The notes below the pieces were generated by a model. The model was not told where the DNA came from. It was given only the letters and a program-made list of their open reading frames with translations, and searched no databases. This document shows positions 8,567 to 17,939 of a stretch of 64,000 nucleotides of DNA, piece after piece; position 1 is the first letter of the stretch; each line of letters begins with the position of its first letter. The stretch comes from a virus, in the IMG/VR virus record IMGVR_UViG_3300046517_002304, positions 186,001-250,000 of that record; one strand, written 5' to 3'. Both the position numbers and the translations under genes were made by a program.

Positions 8567-8938
8567 ATGTCATTGTCTCCATCTAGGCTTGAGAAAAGAG
8601 ACTTTAATCCTTCTTCTGTTTGTTTTAACTTTTCCACATCCGAAATGATACCTTTATCTGAATTAGCTGCCATTAAAAATAACTATTGCCTTTGCTATAA
8701 GGGGTTTAATCAAGATATTGTTGTTCAAATGAAGTCTCTGAGACATTTAATTGAACAAAAGTATACAAGCATTAACCTTTTTCTTTGTTGTAGAGATGAA
8801 TTACTTTATTTATTAGGCGAAAATGATAAAAATATATGTATATCCAACTATACTAAGGAGAGGTATGCGTATACCCACGAGCTATCTGAGGTGCCAAAAG
8901 GCGAAAATCCCGTAAATATTTTTAGGAAAGATATATGA
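8567..8938 (+). CDS. Hypothetical protein, 123 aa
   Basis: Not recognised. Residues 27-123 look like a compact alpha/beta domain. No Shine-Dalgarno supports the ATG at 8567; the ATG at 8645 (MIPLSELAAI) is an alternative. It ends in ATGA with the next gene, so the three plus-strand genes to 10274 form a coupled operon ending in a GT9-like glycosyltransferase. Confidence 0.55.
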   Translation: MSLSPSRLEKRDFNPSSVCFNFSTSEMIPLSELAAIKNNYCLCYKGFNQDIVVQMKSLRHLIEQKYTSINLFLCCRDELLYLLGENDKNICISNYTKERYAYTHELSEVPKGENPVNIFRKDI

Positions 8939-9498
8939 GTAAATTTAAAGTTAATCTTCGTCAAGGTCGTGCAGGGCGCTTAGATACAAGCGCGGTAGCC
9001 GGAGTTAGTTTTCAAAGAACCGTTCACATTTCTGGACCAGATGGAGTTAATAAAGAGTATGTAGATGGACAAGTATTTGAAGAATCTAATTTTTACAAGT
9101 GTTATTGCCTTCCTGCCTGTAAACCAGAAGATGCTAAGCTACAAATATTAGAAGATGATGGTAGAGAATATGCCCCAAACAGCAAGCATCCTGTTATTTT
9201 TACTAAAGTAATTAATGCACACTCTAACTGTTTGCCAGAGTATACTATTGACGCCAAAAGAGATTGTCATGGAACTATCGTAGCGGCCCAAATCACTAAT
9301 CGTTGCGCAACTGGGTCTGGCGAAGACATAAACGTAAAATTTAACAAGAGCAACAGCGCCATTCTTGAGATTATGGCCGGAGAAACACAAACGTTTGGAA
9401 AAGATGATTTTAATATATCCAATATCGATTTTATTAATAATACTGATCATAACATTAAAATGCAGGTATTAATTTCTGTTGTCTCTGATTTTAAGTAA
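8935..9498 (+). CDS. Hypothetical beta-rich protein, 187 aa
   Basis: Not recognised. The N-terminus is basic (NLRQGRAGRLD), and the rest is beta-rich with several cysteines (CYCLPAC near 60, C101, C111 and C122). The C-terminal third resembles a small jelly-roll-like domain. Overlaps the previous gene by ATGA and the next by TAATG. Could be a structural protein or a substrate or partner of the downstream glycosyltransferase; no firm evidence. Confidence 0.6.
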   Translation: MSKFKVNLRQGRAGRLDTSAVAGVSFQRTVHISGPDGVNKEYVDGQVFEESNFYKCYCLPACKPEDAKLQILEDDGREYAPNSKHPVIFTKVINAHSNCLPEYTIDAKRDCHGTIVAAQITNRCATGSGEDINVKFNKSNSAILEIMAGETQTFGKDDFNISNIDFINNTDHNIKMQVLISVVSDFK

Positions 9499-10274
9499 TG
9501 AAGAATCAAATCTCTATTAAAGAGTTTAATGATAAGAAAGACAAAATTCTTATCATTCGTGATGAGGGTCACTTTGGCGATATCTTGATGCATAGAATGT
9601 TATTTGAAGATATAAAAGCCTTAATCCCAGATTCCCATATAACTTTTGCCTGCCCGAAAAGATATCATGATGCAGCAATGAATCATCCTTATATCGATAA
9701 TCTTATGGACTCTGGTAAAGTGAATGTTGGCGATTTTTTATATGTCTACAACACCGCCAACTCTTGTGAAGAACAGAACCATCATCAACATAAAAGTGAC
9801 ACATGGGCAGAGAAACTAGGTATCAAGTTAGCGAATCATCATATGCACCTTCATGTGGACGCTAGCCATACCGATTCTTCTTTGCCATTATTAATTTTAG
9901 CTCCATTTGCGTCGGATAAAAAGCGTAGTCTAAGTGCTTCACAAGCCAATGATATTATTCAACATTTTGATGGTAAGTACGACATACGGCTAGTACACAA
10001 TTGTTTAGTAGAAGGATTATGTAAAGATGGAATTATTTTTGATACATTCATTCATTTAGCAGAATTAGTGGCGAGTGCTTCGCTGGTGGTTTCTGTAGAT
10101 ACATCTATACTACACCTTGCTGGAGGACTAAATAAAAACACTATCGGATTATTCAGTTGGACATCAGGAAAAATTATGTGCCAGTATTATCCTACGGTTA
10201 AATATATCCAGCACAAATCGCTTAATCTTTCAGATGATTTTGACATCGGCCGCCTAATAGAGATGGCTAAATAA
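9498..10274 (+). CDS. GT9-like (heptosyltransferase-like) glycosyltransferase
   Basis: 258 residues. The N-terminal Rossmann half begins ILIIRDEGHFGDILMHR, matching the RxxxxGDxL start of ADP-heptose:LPS heptosyltransferases. The C-terminal half has SASLVVSVDTSILHLAGGL, matching the family's D[ST]xxxHLA nucleotide-sugar site. Shorter than typical heptosyltransferases (about 320-350), so the second domain is reduced. It probably transfers a sugar to a phage or host acceptor. Convergent with, and overlapping by 8 bases, the gene at 11097. Confidence 0.7.
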   Translation: MKNQISIKEFNDKKDKILIIRDEGHFGDILMHRMLFEDIKALIPDSHITFACPKRYHDAAMNHPYIDNLMDSGKVNVGDFLYVYNTANSCEEQNHHQHKSDTWAEKLGIKLANHHMHLHVDASHTDSSLPLLILAPFASDKKRSLSASQANDIIQHFDGKYDIRLVHNCLVEGLCKDGIIFDTFIHLAELVASASLVVSVDTSILHLAGGLNKNTIGLFSWTSGKIMCQYYPTVKYIQHKSLNLSDDFDIGRLIEMAK

Positions 10275-11097
10275 AGAATTCACTCACGTTACTAATGTTA
10301 GAAATATTATCGTATTTCCATCCGTTTGAGCAATCGCCGATCTTAATTTCGGGGTTTTCTCTTTTCATAAAGAAGGCCATTGTATCTACTATTTCCTGAC
10401 TAATCTTGTGTTGCGGATAAGAATACATGTTGTTTTCTAGTTTTTCAGATCCAGGTCTTTCATCGGCAAATGCATTATCGCAAGATAGCAAAAGTATATT
10501 TGATGACTGAAAAAAATTAGCTATATTTAAAGCAGCACATAAAGGACTTCTGTAATCGTCAATTCTAAATCCAGTTGTGTTATTGAACATAGAAAACTTA
10601 CTCTCGTAGGTAGGATAATACTTATACATTATCCCTTTATATTTTTTAACAAATTCCGAACTAGTTCTTGACGCAACAATGCATGGAGGGAAGTATTTAT
10701 TTTTAGGCAGGAAGGAACAACATTCTTGATATGGATTGTTGACTAAATAAAAATCCATCTTCCCTAATGATGCATTCCATTTTTTTAAAGCTCCGTTAAT
10801 ACCAATTACGATATACGGACCCTTTATTTGTTTTAATATGCTCTGAGCATTTAGAAAATTAAGTCCGTCAGATACGATAACACAATTTTTGTATTTATTC
10901 TTAATTTCGTTAACAGCCATTAAATTTAATGGTCTGATATATGTTTCATTATCAATGAATAATTTGTAGTCTTTTTCAGATGTTAGATTATTAATATCTA
11001 TCGGGTGTAAGCGTATACTAGAGTTTCTTACCCATATGTTATGCTCTGTTAAAGCATACTCGTTATTTTTATACTTTTTAATACGCTTGATTGCCAT
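10267..11097 (-). CDS. Hypothetical protein, possibly DUF115/sugar-transfer related
   Basis: 276 residues. A central Rossmann-like stretch (CVIVSDGLNFLNAQS, then YIVIGINGALKKW, then MDFYLVNNP) resembles the MptE/DUF115 type found in flagellin and surface-glycan modification proteins, in which a fixed-address domain is followed by a nucleotide-binding core. SSNILLLSCDNAFADERPG later also fits that group. Assignment is tentative. It follows the adhesin genes by 22 bases on the same strand and may be transcribed with them. Confidence 0.6.
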   Translation of the reverse strand: MAIKRIKKYKNNEYALTEHNIWVRNSSIRLHPIDINNLTSEKDYKLFIDNETYIRPLNLMAVNEIKNKYKNCVIVSDGLNFLNAQSILKQIKGPYIVIGINGALKKWNASLGKMDFYLVNNPYQECCSFLPKNKYFPPCIVASRTSSEFVKKYKGIMYKYYPTYESKFSMFNNTTGFRIDDYRSPLCAALNIANFFQSSNILLLSCDNAFADERPGSEKLENNMYSYPQHKISQEIVDTMAFFMKRENPEIKIGDCSNGWKYDNISNISNVSEFFI

Positions 11098-11118
11098 GAA
11101 ATAAAATAGCGATAAAAA

Positions 11119-13041
11119 CTACTTTCCGCAAGGAACAAAGTAGAAACAATCCGGCTCATTGCCGTTTTCCGTCATAATTTTCTTCATGTCAAGATGGACG
11201 CTAATATTTACGTCTAATGGCTTAACCTCAATCATTGGTTTATTATCTGGCAGAATTAGTGAAATAAACGCTGGCAAGTCATGCTTCAAGGTAATGAAAT
11301 CTGGACAACCGGTAATTTTGATTTCACTAATCATTTTGCTAGAATCAATGGAAATAACATCTGGTATGCCAGGGTTTTCTATTTTAATCAAACTTGGAAT
11401 ATCATGTTCAATTTTGATTACTCTTGGCACATCATCAGCAATTAAGCGAATATCTTTTATTTCCGGAGCGATTACTCTGATTTCTTTAGGAACATTGCTG
11501 GCATCTATCGATATAGATGGAATAGAAGGAACAACTACATTAATCGTATCTTTGAAGTTGTGCTTCAATGCGATGTATTGAGGAATATTTGCAGGAACAA
11601 TCTTAATTTCAGATGGGATACCAGCAAAGTTATACTCAACATTTGGCGATTCCTCAGTTTCTTCAAAGCCTAAGTCTTCTACGTATGTTTGCTGCCACGC
11701 GGCCACTGATGCGGCACCTGGGCAGGTGATAGAACAAGCGCAGCTAATTACTGGAGGAGTACCCCAGTCTACTGATACTGTTGGCGGATCTCCGAAATTT
11801 ACATTAGGGAAATCAGGAACCATAAATTGAACAGCAGGAAATTGAACCGGACCAAATTGTACGATTGGGAAAAACGGCTGAGCAAATTGTATCGTTGGAA
11901 AGTTTGGGAGCGGACCAAAATTAATTGTAGCAGGTATACCCGGATTATTAATTACAATTACAGATGGTATGGCTGGATTTGTAAAAGAAATAATAGGTGG
12001 CGTAATTGAAATATGAGTAGGAATACTCGGTCCACTAATAATGATTGTATCTGGAATGCTAATTCCAGATAATGTTATTACACTTGGAATACTTCCATGA
12101 ATGTCTATGACGCTTGGAATATTTCCGTGAACATCTATTATACTGGGTATATTAAATGAGCTAATTCCGCTAATTCCTAATGTTAGACATGGAAAGTTAA
12201 TAGGGATTATCGGTAAATCAAAATCTGTAGATGCTATACTAACATTAATGCCAGGAAATGGACTAATAACAGGCACTCCAACGACAATGCCTCCCCCGCC
12301 GCTATTAACCACTGGTTCATTTGAACTTGTTCTCCGAATAGCTGTTTGGGTTATTGTACAATTGCCGTTCGTCACGGTGACTACGGGGTCAATATTGCCA
12401 TTGGGGGCATATGTATGTGTTCCGGGCTGAGTAGATGTTGTTTGGAAGCCGTCGCCAAACTGCAATAAAAAAGTTTGTATGGTGCCTGTTATATCAACAG
12501 TATAGCTCATTACCGTGCCGCTGGCAGGGTCAGAACTAAGAAATTCAATAGTTAAGACAACCGTAGGGCAACCAGAATCGTCAAATATCGGCGGTGTATT
12601 TTGTAGATTTCTAATGCGCCAATCTAAGGTAGACGTATCAGGACTAAAATTTTCACCTACGAAATCTTCGATATCAATAATTGCATCGGCAAGTTGCTTA
12701 TGATGTTCTGCAATTACGAATCCTCTAACTGAAGTTCCAGATGCATTAAACCTTGTATGATCTCCCCCGAAGTTTCTTAAACATCTTTTAAATTTAAATA
12801 TTTTACCATTTACGTCTTTTTCTACTAGATCATAATAAAACAGTTCGCCAGATATGTTTGCAAAACCGTTTTCAGCCCATATCTCATCAGCGTCAATGCC
12901 AACTGGAACAATCGTAATTTCTTCGCTCCATGCTTGATTATCGCCAACGGTTATAGATTCTGATGTGTTGTAAACAGCATAAAGAGTGCTGTCATTGTCA
13001 ATTGCGTTAGGATATACTGGTTGTGGAGGAAATCCTCTCAT
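11119..13041 (-). CDS. Tail adhesin/fibre with IP-x-x-I repeats (third of three paralogues)
   Basis: 640 residues. Residues 1-140 resemble the start of the next two proteins (YPNAIDNDSTLYAV, then IAEHHKQLADAIIDIE). Residues about 160-250 contain a PKD-like strand pattern (LLQFGDGFQTTS). From about 280 to 460 and again 475-610 the sequence repeats a short unit of type IPSVIxIxG every 10-13 residues, as expected for a beta-solenoid or intertwined trimeric fibre. A Cys cluster (SCACSITC) and an acidic stretch separate the two repeat blocks. AGGAG precedes the ATG. Likely host-recognition fibre; receptor unknown. Confidence 0.75.
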   Translation of the reverse strand: MRGFPPQPVYPNAIDNDSTLYAVYNTSESITVGDNQAWSEEITIVPVGIDADEIWAENGFANISGELFYYDLVEKDVNGKIFKFKRCLRNFGGDHTRFNASGTSVRGFVIAEHHKQLADAIIDIEDFVGENFSPDTSTLDWRIRNLQNTPPIFDDSGCPTVVLTIEFLSSDPASGTVMSYTVDITGTIQTFLLQFGDGFQTTSTQPGTHTYAPNGNIDPVVTVTNGNCTITQTAIRRTSSNEPVVNSGGGGIVVGVPVISPFPGINVSIASTDFDLPIIPINFPCLTLGISGISSFNIPSIIDVHGNIPSVIDIHGSIPSVITLSGISIPDTIIISGPSIPTHISITPPIISFTNPAIPSVIVINNPGIPATINFGPLPNFPTIQFAQPFFPIVQFGPVQFPAVQFMVPDFPNVNFGDPPTVSVDWGTPPVISCACSITCPGAASVAAWQQTYVEDLGFEETEESPNVEYNFAGIPSEIKIVPANIPQYIALKHNFKDTINVVVPSIPSISIDASNVPKEIRVIAPEIKDIRLIADDVPRVIKIEHDIPSLIKIENPGIPDVISIDSSKMISEIKITGCPDFITLKHDLPAFISLILPDNKPMIEVKPLDVNISVHLDMKKIMTENGNEPDCFYFVPCGK

Positions 13042-13042
13042 A

Positions 13043-15286
13043 TTAATAAACTCCTAAAACCCATTGTTCTCCAGCAGGTCTTGCCGGAAGTGAGCTAAAC
13101 GTTGCCGATGATGCATTGAACTTAATAAATGTATTCACCGAATAATCAAAAGATATATACGCTAAATGATTGCCATCTGATGTAGCCAGTAGTTTTTGTG
13201 ATGGGTCGTCAAACGACATGTTCGCCATACCAGGTATAGTTGGATCTTGATAAGCTACAACAGACGAGTCATAAAGAGCAGACCAAGCCATTGAGTTAAT
13301 GCCAGGCCCGCCGACCGACCATGTGGCTGATGTGGGATTATATGCTAGGACTTCGCCTGTATTATTAAAGAAATATAAACCACCGATTAAGGGGACTAGT
13401 TGACCTTCTAGTTTCGTAGAACCCGGCATATCGTTTAGTTTTTGTATCCCTTGAACTAAATCAGAAAGAACGCCCTGTGTTTGATAAAAGCTTTTAATTC
13501 TAAAATAAGTGCCGTTTGCATCATTTCTAGCAATAAACCCAGTTGAGTTAAACCACGCCGATCTGTATACGCTAAAATCTCCGCTCGCACCGCTGTCTAC
13601 ATTGTTCATTAATTCAACTGCGCCGTTAGTGTAGCTACTTGGCGTAAAGACTGTTGTAGCGGTACTTAAGTCTACCAGACTCATGTTTGTATTGTCTTGA
13701 TTGGTAGATGACGAAACATCTGGCATTGCGTCAGTATTGCCTAGCAAAAAGTAAACTGATTGCGGGGAATTAAGAGATACCCAATTCCAGGCGCGCGAAA
13801 AACTACCACTTAGCGCTGCATTGCAGCTACCGCCTGTATAACAATCGCTAAATCCTTCGTATTCTGTTACATCAATTGTTTGATCAGTCCAACTGCCAGA
13901 CGATACATTATATCCAGTTGCCCAATAGAAATAGGCAGTACCTCTATCTCCTGAATCTGTTGTATCTTTAGCAACAAAGCCAGAATTTCTAAGAAACTCT
14001 TTTTTTTGTTGATTTTCCTGAGGTTCACCAGTCAAAAAGCTGTAGTCTCTAGTTATATTTGGGGAAGCGTTTCTATTATTAGTTTTAAAAACGCTGCCTA
14101 AGGTGTTAAATTCATATGTATTGGCGGTTTTTGTGGCCTGATAGGTTGTGTCCGGGAAAACGGCAAACCATAAATTAGTATCTTCTATAACATCAATAGC
14201 ATCTGGAACTATTGTAGTTCTGTATGCCCCAAATGATGTGTTAACCCTAATTCTTACGTCATATAAACCGCCAGTACTATAGAGCGCTTGGGTTTGAGCA
14301 GAATTAAAATGCTGCAAGTCATCCCCTAGTTTCCAAATATATTGTAATACAGGATCTTCTGGTCTTTCCCCATTATCGGTTACTTCTATGTTTACTAAGG
14401 TGTTTATTTTTGATTTTAAGACGCCTCCGGTGGCCATAGACACGTCCGGCTCAAAAACCTGATTAGTAGGGGATATGTCAAAGAAATCCATTTCTGCGGG
14501 GTCTGGGGCCTGTGCCCTAGCGTTAATCATCTTTTCAAATACTAACTCATCAGTTCCAAAGGCATTGCTAACGGTTAGGCTTACATTATAAAAGGCAGGA
14601 GTGTAATATGTTTTTTCTATTGTTTTGCCGTCAAGATCCACAACGCATGATACTCCACTTGGCACAAACTCAGATACAGATGGTATTCCAGCAGAAACAG
14701 AGACTGATCCGCCATCCCCGAAACACCACTTCCAGTAAGTTGGACTTCTGAAACTAAGATCATCAAAAGTGATTGTTAATGGGACTACGCCAACTTGTTT
14801 ATTTGCAGTAAACCATGCTTTTGGCTGAAGGACAAGGTTCTGCAAAAAATTAGTTCTACCCTCTAATGTATCCCCTAAAGGATTTAGGTCTGTAGTTCCT
14901 TTTACTCCAGCAAAATTCTCAATAGCTATAATAGCATTTTTTATACTGCCGTGATGTTCGGCCATTACGTTTTCTGTGACATTTGTTGACAACTTAGACT
15001 TAGTGGCGTCTGTAAATCCTGGTAAAATCTCTAATTCTGAAAACGTATCGCTAGTAACGACGCCATAGTAAAACGAGACAGCCCTTAGGTCAATTTCGCT
15101 ACATTGATCAGTCAATGTAATAATTCCAGTCGGTGGAAATCGCGATGTATCACCACTAACGGTAATAGATGTATCGCCTGGACTATAGTCTTCAGATAAA
15201 GAAACACGAAGCGAATCGTGTACTAAAAATAGATTATTATCAGTATCTAAGACAGATGGATATAATGATGAACTAGGAATTGTCAT
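13043..15286 (-). CDS. PKD-domain tail adhesin (second of three paralogues)
   Basis: 747 residues. Residues 1-130 form the shared N-terminal domain (YPSVLDTDNNLFLV, AEHHGSIKNAIIAIENFAG). PKD-type modules follow at about 150-260 (WKWCFGDGG, ending YNVSLTVSNAFG) and 290-370 (YIWKLGDDL, YDVRIRVNTSFG). The remaining 370 residues are Ser/Thr/Asn-rich and unrecognised, probably the receptor-binding part. Starts inside an ATGA overlap with the upstream paralogue, so the set is translationally coupled. No signal peptide, consistent with a virion protein. Confidence 0.78.
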   Translation of the reverse strand: MTIPSSSLYPSVLDTDNNLFLVHDSLRVSLSEDYSPGDTSITVSGDTSRFPPTGIITLTDQCSEIDLRAVSFYYGVVTSDTFSELEILPGFTDATKSKLSTNVTENVMAEHHGSIKNAIIAIENFAGVKGTTDLNPLGDTLEGRTNFLQNLVLQPKAWFTANKQVGVVPLTITFDDLSFRSPTYWKWCFGDGGSVSVSAGIPSVSEFVPSGVSCVVDLDGKTIEKTYYTPAFYNVSLTVSNAFGTDELVFEKMINARAQAPDPAEMDFFDISPTNQVFEPDVSMATGGVLKSKINTLVNIEVTDNGERPEDPVLQYIWKLGDDLQHFNSAQTQALYSTGGLYDVRIRVNTSFGAYRTTIVPDAIDVIEDTNLWFAVFPDTTYQATKTANTYEFNTLGSVFKTNNRNASPNITRDYSFLTGEPQENQQKKEFLRNSGFVAKDTTDSGDRGTAYFYWATGYNVSSGSWTDQTIDVTEYEGFSDCYTGGSCNAALSGSFSRAWNWVSLNSPQSVYFLLGNTDAMPDVSSSTNQDNTNMSLVDLSTATTVFTPSSYTNGAVELMNNVDSGASGDFSVYRSAWFNSTGFIARNDANGTYFRIKSFYQTQGVLSDLVQGIQKLNDMPGSTKLEGQLVPLIGGLYFFNNTGEVLAYNPTSATWSVGGPGINSMAWSALYDSSVVAYQDPTIPGMANMSFDDPSQKLLATSDGNHLAYISFDYSVNTFIKFNASSATFSSLPARPAGEQWVLGVY

Positions 15287-16251
15287 TGTATGATGATTTT
15301 GTCGCCTAAACTGAGCTTCTTCTTAGTTCCGTCAGTGAATACAACTAATAAGGATGGTTGATAGGAGCCTGCTACGGTATATATGTGAGTTGCGGTATGA
15401 ACGTCTGGATCAGATGCGGTAAAGAATGTTCCGTCGTCAAAAATCCAATATCTACTTGCTATATCCCCATCTGTTTGATCGATAAAGGTTATATTTGTGG
15501 TATTTGCAATACCAATTACCGGTGTGACATAAAAAAAGGCTTGTGCCTGGTTATTGTTTACGGTAATATAAGATTTCTTTGTTATTATACCTTGAGCACC
15601 CAATGATGTTGTCATGCTCAACTGAACCGTATAAGTCCCTATACTAGCGTAAGTATGCATTGGGCTTACTTCAACGCTCGTATTTCCGTCCCCGAAATCC
15701 CATAGAAAACTTACGGCATTTCCACTAGAAAAGTTTTGAAATGATACTTCTAGTGGCGCTGGTCCTGACGCTGGAAATGCTCTGAACAGAGGAGCAGGTG
15801 CCAACCATCTACTTTCTTGTTTCTTCAAAATGCCATTTAACGATGCATCGGTTGGCTTGTCGCTTACCCCTATATTCGCCTCAATGTTAATAATGGCGTC
15901 TTTTTCGGCATTGTGAACTTCTGCAAAAACACAGCCAAGAACTGGAGTGTTTTTGGGCCATGGTCCTTGTCTAGAGCCAGAAAAGCCTCTTGCCAACTCT
16001 TTAAACGTAGTATCCGTTCTACTTGCATAATAAACAGTTTCTTCCCCCACTTTTATAAGTCCAGAAGAAGGGAATGAAGACGCATCTTGAACAACGATAA
16101 ACTTAGTAGTATAACTAATGCCCTGAGTGGTTACTGTAGATGCATTGTTAGCCACTTGGTAGAGTGTATCCTCTGAATCCAATGCTTTAGGGTAAATACT
16201 TAAATCTCCGGCTATGTATCCGGAATCTAGTGAACTAATTCGGCTTGTCAT
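15283..16251 (-). CDS. PKD-domain tail adhesin (first of three paralogues)
   Basis: 322 residues. The shared N-terminal domain (YPKALDSEDTLYQV, then FAEVHNAEKDAIINIEANIG) covers 1-135. One clear PKD domain lies at about 155-232 (FLWDFGDGNTS, YTVQLSMTTSLG) and a second PKD-like one at 235-320 (RYWIFDDGTFF). PKD folds are immunoglobulin-like spacers common in surface proteins and phage fibres. The ATG is 9 bases downstream of a TAAATA box lying inside the end of the upstream gene. Confidence 0.78.
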   Translation of the reverse strand: MTSRISSLDSGYIAGDLSIYPKALDSEDTLYQVANNASTVTTQGISYTTKFIVVQDASSFPSSGLIKVGEETVYYASRTDTTFKELARGFSGSRQGPWPKNTPVLGCVFAEVHNAEKDAIINIEANIGVSDKPTDASLNGILKKQESRWLAPAPLFRAFPASGPAPLEVSFQNFSSGNAVSFLWDFGDGNTSVEVSPMHTYASIGTYTVQLSMTTSLGAQGIITKKSYITVNNNQAQAFFYVTPVIGIANTTNITFIDQTDGDIASRYWIFDDGTFFTASDPDVHTATHIYTVAGSYQPSLLVVFTDGTKKKLSLGDKIIIQ

Positions 16252-16867
16252 TTGTATTATTATTTAGATTTTTTCTGTTGCTTTCTAAATTTGCCTTATT
16301 TTGAATCATCTGAATAATTTCTGATTTAACCTGTGTTCCGTCCGGCAGAGCAAATATAGTTTTGAGTAGCTCAACATCAATGGGCCTGCCAAGTATCGCT
16401 CTCATACGAAGATCTGCCAGTAATTTAGCATTCCAGTAATCCTTCTGGACTTCTGGACTTCCCCAATCCTTTGCATCTTCTTTTTCGGTCAAAAAATTAT
16501 ACATTTTAATGATTAGCTGAGACTCTTCTTCAGTAGACTTTTTAATTTCATTTAGCTCGCCGATTCTCTTATCAAGATAAAGCATTTTTCTATCAGCAAT
16601 TCTATCTTTGATTTCTTTTTCATGAGAATTTCTATGGGGGGCCAGTTCTTTGTCTATTTTTAAAAGCTCCTTTTTATCATTAACTTCTAATATTTCCATG
16701 TCCAAGTTTTCTAATACCTTCCTTCTTGACTGTAATTCTACAAGACATTGGTGAATTTTGGCCTGATGATTTGGTTCGTTTCCTATAACGAAATGCTCAA
16801 GTTGGAAATCGCTATGTCTATTGGTCAGTTTATTTTTAACAATTTCATCGATTTGATTAATGATCAT
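16235..16867 (-). CDS. Coiled-coil hypothetical protein at head of adhesin operon
   Basis: 210 residues, strongly helical and charged, with a probable coiled coil from about 40 to 125 (many E/K/L, ELNEIKKSTEEESQLI). No membrane segment. Overlaps the first PKD adhesin by 17 bases. Position suggests a fibre-assembly chaperone or a connector protein; that is inference. Confidence 0.65.
   Translation of the reverse strand: MIINQIDEIVKNKLTNRHSDFQLEHFVIGNEPNHQAKIHQCLVELQSRRKVLENLDMEILEVNDKKELLKIDKELAPHRNSHEKEIKDRIADRKMLYLDKRIGELNEIKKSTEEESQLIIKMYNFLTEKEDAKDWGSPEVQKDYWNAKLLADLRMRAILGRPIDVELLKTIFALPDGTQVKSEIIQMIQNKANLESNRKNLNNNTNDKPN
16261..16266 (-). promoter_or_regulatory. Possible T4-late-type promoter box for adhesin operon
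   Basis: AATCTAAATA on the minus strand, 9 bases before the ATG at 16251, inside the 3' end of the upstream coiled-coil gene. Confidence 0.35.
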
Positions 16868-16924
16868 GATGTTAATTTCCGATAAAGTAAGTACAGTTTA
16901 GTATAGTATAGGGACTAAGAATAT

Positions 16925-17479
16925 ATGGGTAAATTGCGAGGAAACATCACCTATCTTGCTGGAAGTATGGACAACGATCCGACCGGCGGAAACGATTGGC
17001 GTGATGAAATAACTCCATTCTTAAAAAGCAAGGGCGTGGGAGTGTTTAATCCATGCCATAAGCCGATGACATCGGCAGTGGAAGATGGGAAAGTTCGGGA
17101 AAACATTAGTCAGCTTAAGAAAGAAAAAAGATTCGCCGAAATTAAAGAAATCATGAGAGAAATTGTTTACACTGATCTAAGAATGGTAGACAAGTGCGAT
17201 TTTATGATTTTAAACATTGAGCCAGATGTGCATATGTGCGGAAGTTATCACGAATCCAATTATGGAATCATGGAACACAAGCCGATTATTATATTATGCA
17301 GAAAGGGTGTAGAATTTATTCCTAATTGGCTATATGGAATTATTGACATTGAAACAATGTTTGATTCAGTTGGTGGAGTTTGTGAATATTTAGATAAGAT
17401 TGACAGCGGAGCAATTGTGCCTTCATATCGTAAATGGAAATTTTTTGATTTCAGTATGGTGTTTGGAACTAATGAATAA
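16925..17479 (+). CDS. Nucleoside 2-deoxyribosyltransferase-like protein
   Basis: 184 residues. The start ITYLAGSMD, then WRDEITPFL and GVGVFNP, then SYHESNYGIMEHKPIIILC fit the nucleoside deoxyribosyltransferase/DUF4406 fold (Rossmann-like, cleaves or exchanges the N-glycosidic bond of deoxynucleosides). Heads an operon with dCMP deaminase and a fructose bisphosphatase; the stop codon lies 7 bases inside the next gene. A role in nucleotide salvage is consistent with the neighbours. Exact reaction unproven. Confidence 0.7.
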   Translation: MGKLRGNITYLAGSMDNDPTGGNDWRDEITPFLKSKGVGVFNPCHKPMTSAVEDGKVRENISQLKKEKRFAEIKEIMREIVYTDLRMVDKCDFMILNIEPDVHMCGSYHESNYGIMEHKPIIILCRKGVEFIPNWLYGIIDIETMFDSVGGVCEYLDKIDSGAIVPSYRKWKFFDFSMVFGTNE

Positions 17480-17939
17480 GATTATACAAAGTAGCATTTC
17501 TTGGGATAGTTATTTTTTAAACATAGTTAATGACATCGGAAAGAAAAGCAAAGATCCTAGTACTAAAATCGGGTGCTTGATAGTTGATAAGGAAAACCGC
17601 ATTAAGGCAACCGGATACAATGGATTTCCGTCTAAGGTCATTGACTACGAAGAAAGATATACTGACAGAAATCAAAAATTATATTTTACAGAACATGCAG
17701 AAAAAAACGCTATTTTTTATGCTGCCCGCCTTGGAATTTCTGTGGTTGGCTGCAAGATATTCATACCCCTTCATCCTTGTCACGAGTGCTGCCGTGGGAT
17801 TATACAATCTGGTATAGATGAAGTGATTTTTACTAACGACAATTCTAATGGGTATTATGATAGGTGGCGAGAAAGTATCGCATACGCAGATATAATGTTT
17901 GAAGAAGCCGGTATTTTATTAAGAAAGATTGATGTATGA
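17472..17939 (+). CDS. dCMP deaminase family protein
   Basis: 155 residues. The zinc-dependent deaminase motifs are present: HAEKNA at 75-80 (H75 zinc ligand, E77 proton shuttle) and PCHEC at 102-106 (C103, C106 zinc ligands). The family converts dCMP to dUMP, feeding dTMP synthesis; T4 gene cd is a well-known phage case. I chose the ATG at 17472, overlapping the upstream stop (ATGAATAA), because an upstream in-frame start at 17400 lies wholly inside the previous gene and adds 24 non-conserved residues. It ends in an ATGA overlap with the next gene. Confidence 0.85.
   Translation: MNKIIQSSISWDSYFLNIVNDIGKKSKDPSTKIGCLIVDKENRIKATGYNGFPSKVIDYEERYTDRNQKLYFTEHAEKNAIFYAARLGISVVGCKIFIPLHPCHECCRGIIQSGIDEVIFTNDNSNGYYDRWRESIAYADIMFEEAGILLRKIDV

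Noticed and set aside
11119-16251. Bacterial adhesin island or prophage boundary
   Set aside because: No integrase, attachment repeats or host genes are seen, and the proteins have no signal peptides or anchors; virion fibres fit better.
17400-17471. Longer dCMP deaminase start at 17400
   Set aside because: The added 24 residues lie inside the upstream gene and are unrelated to the deaminase fold; the ATG at 17472 gives the family's usual start.
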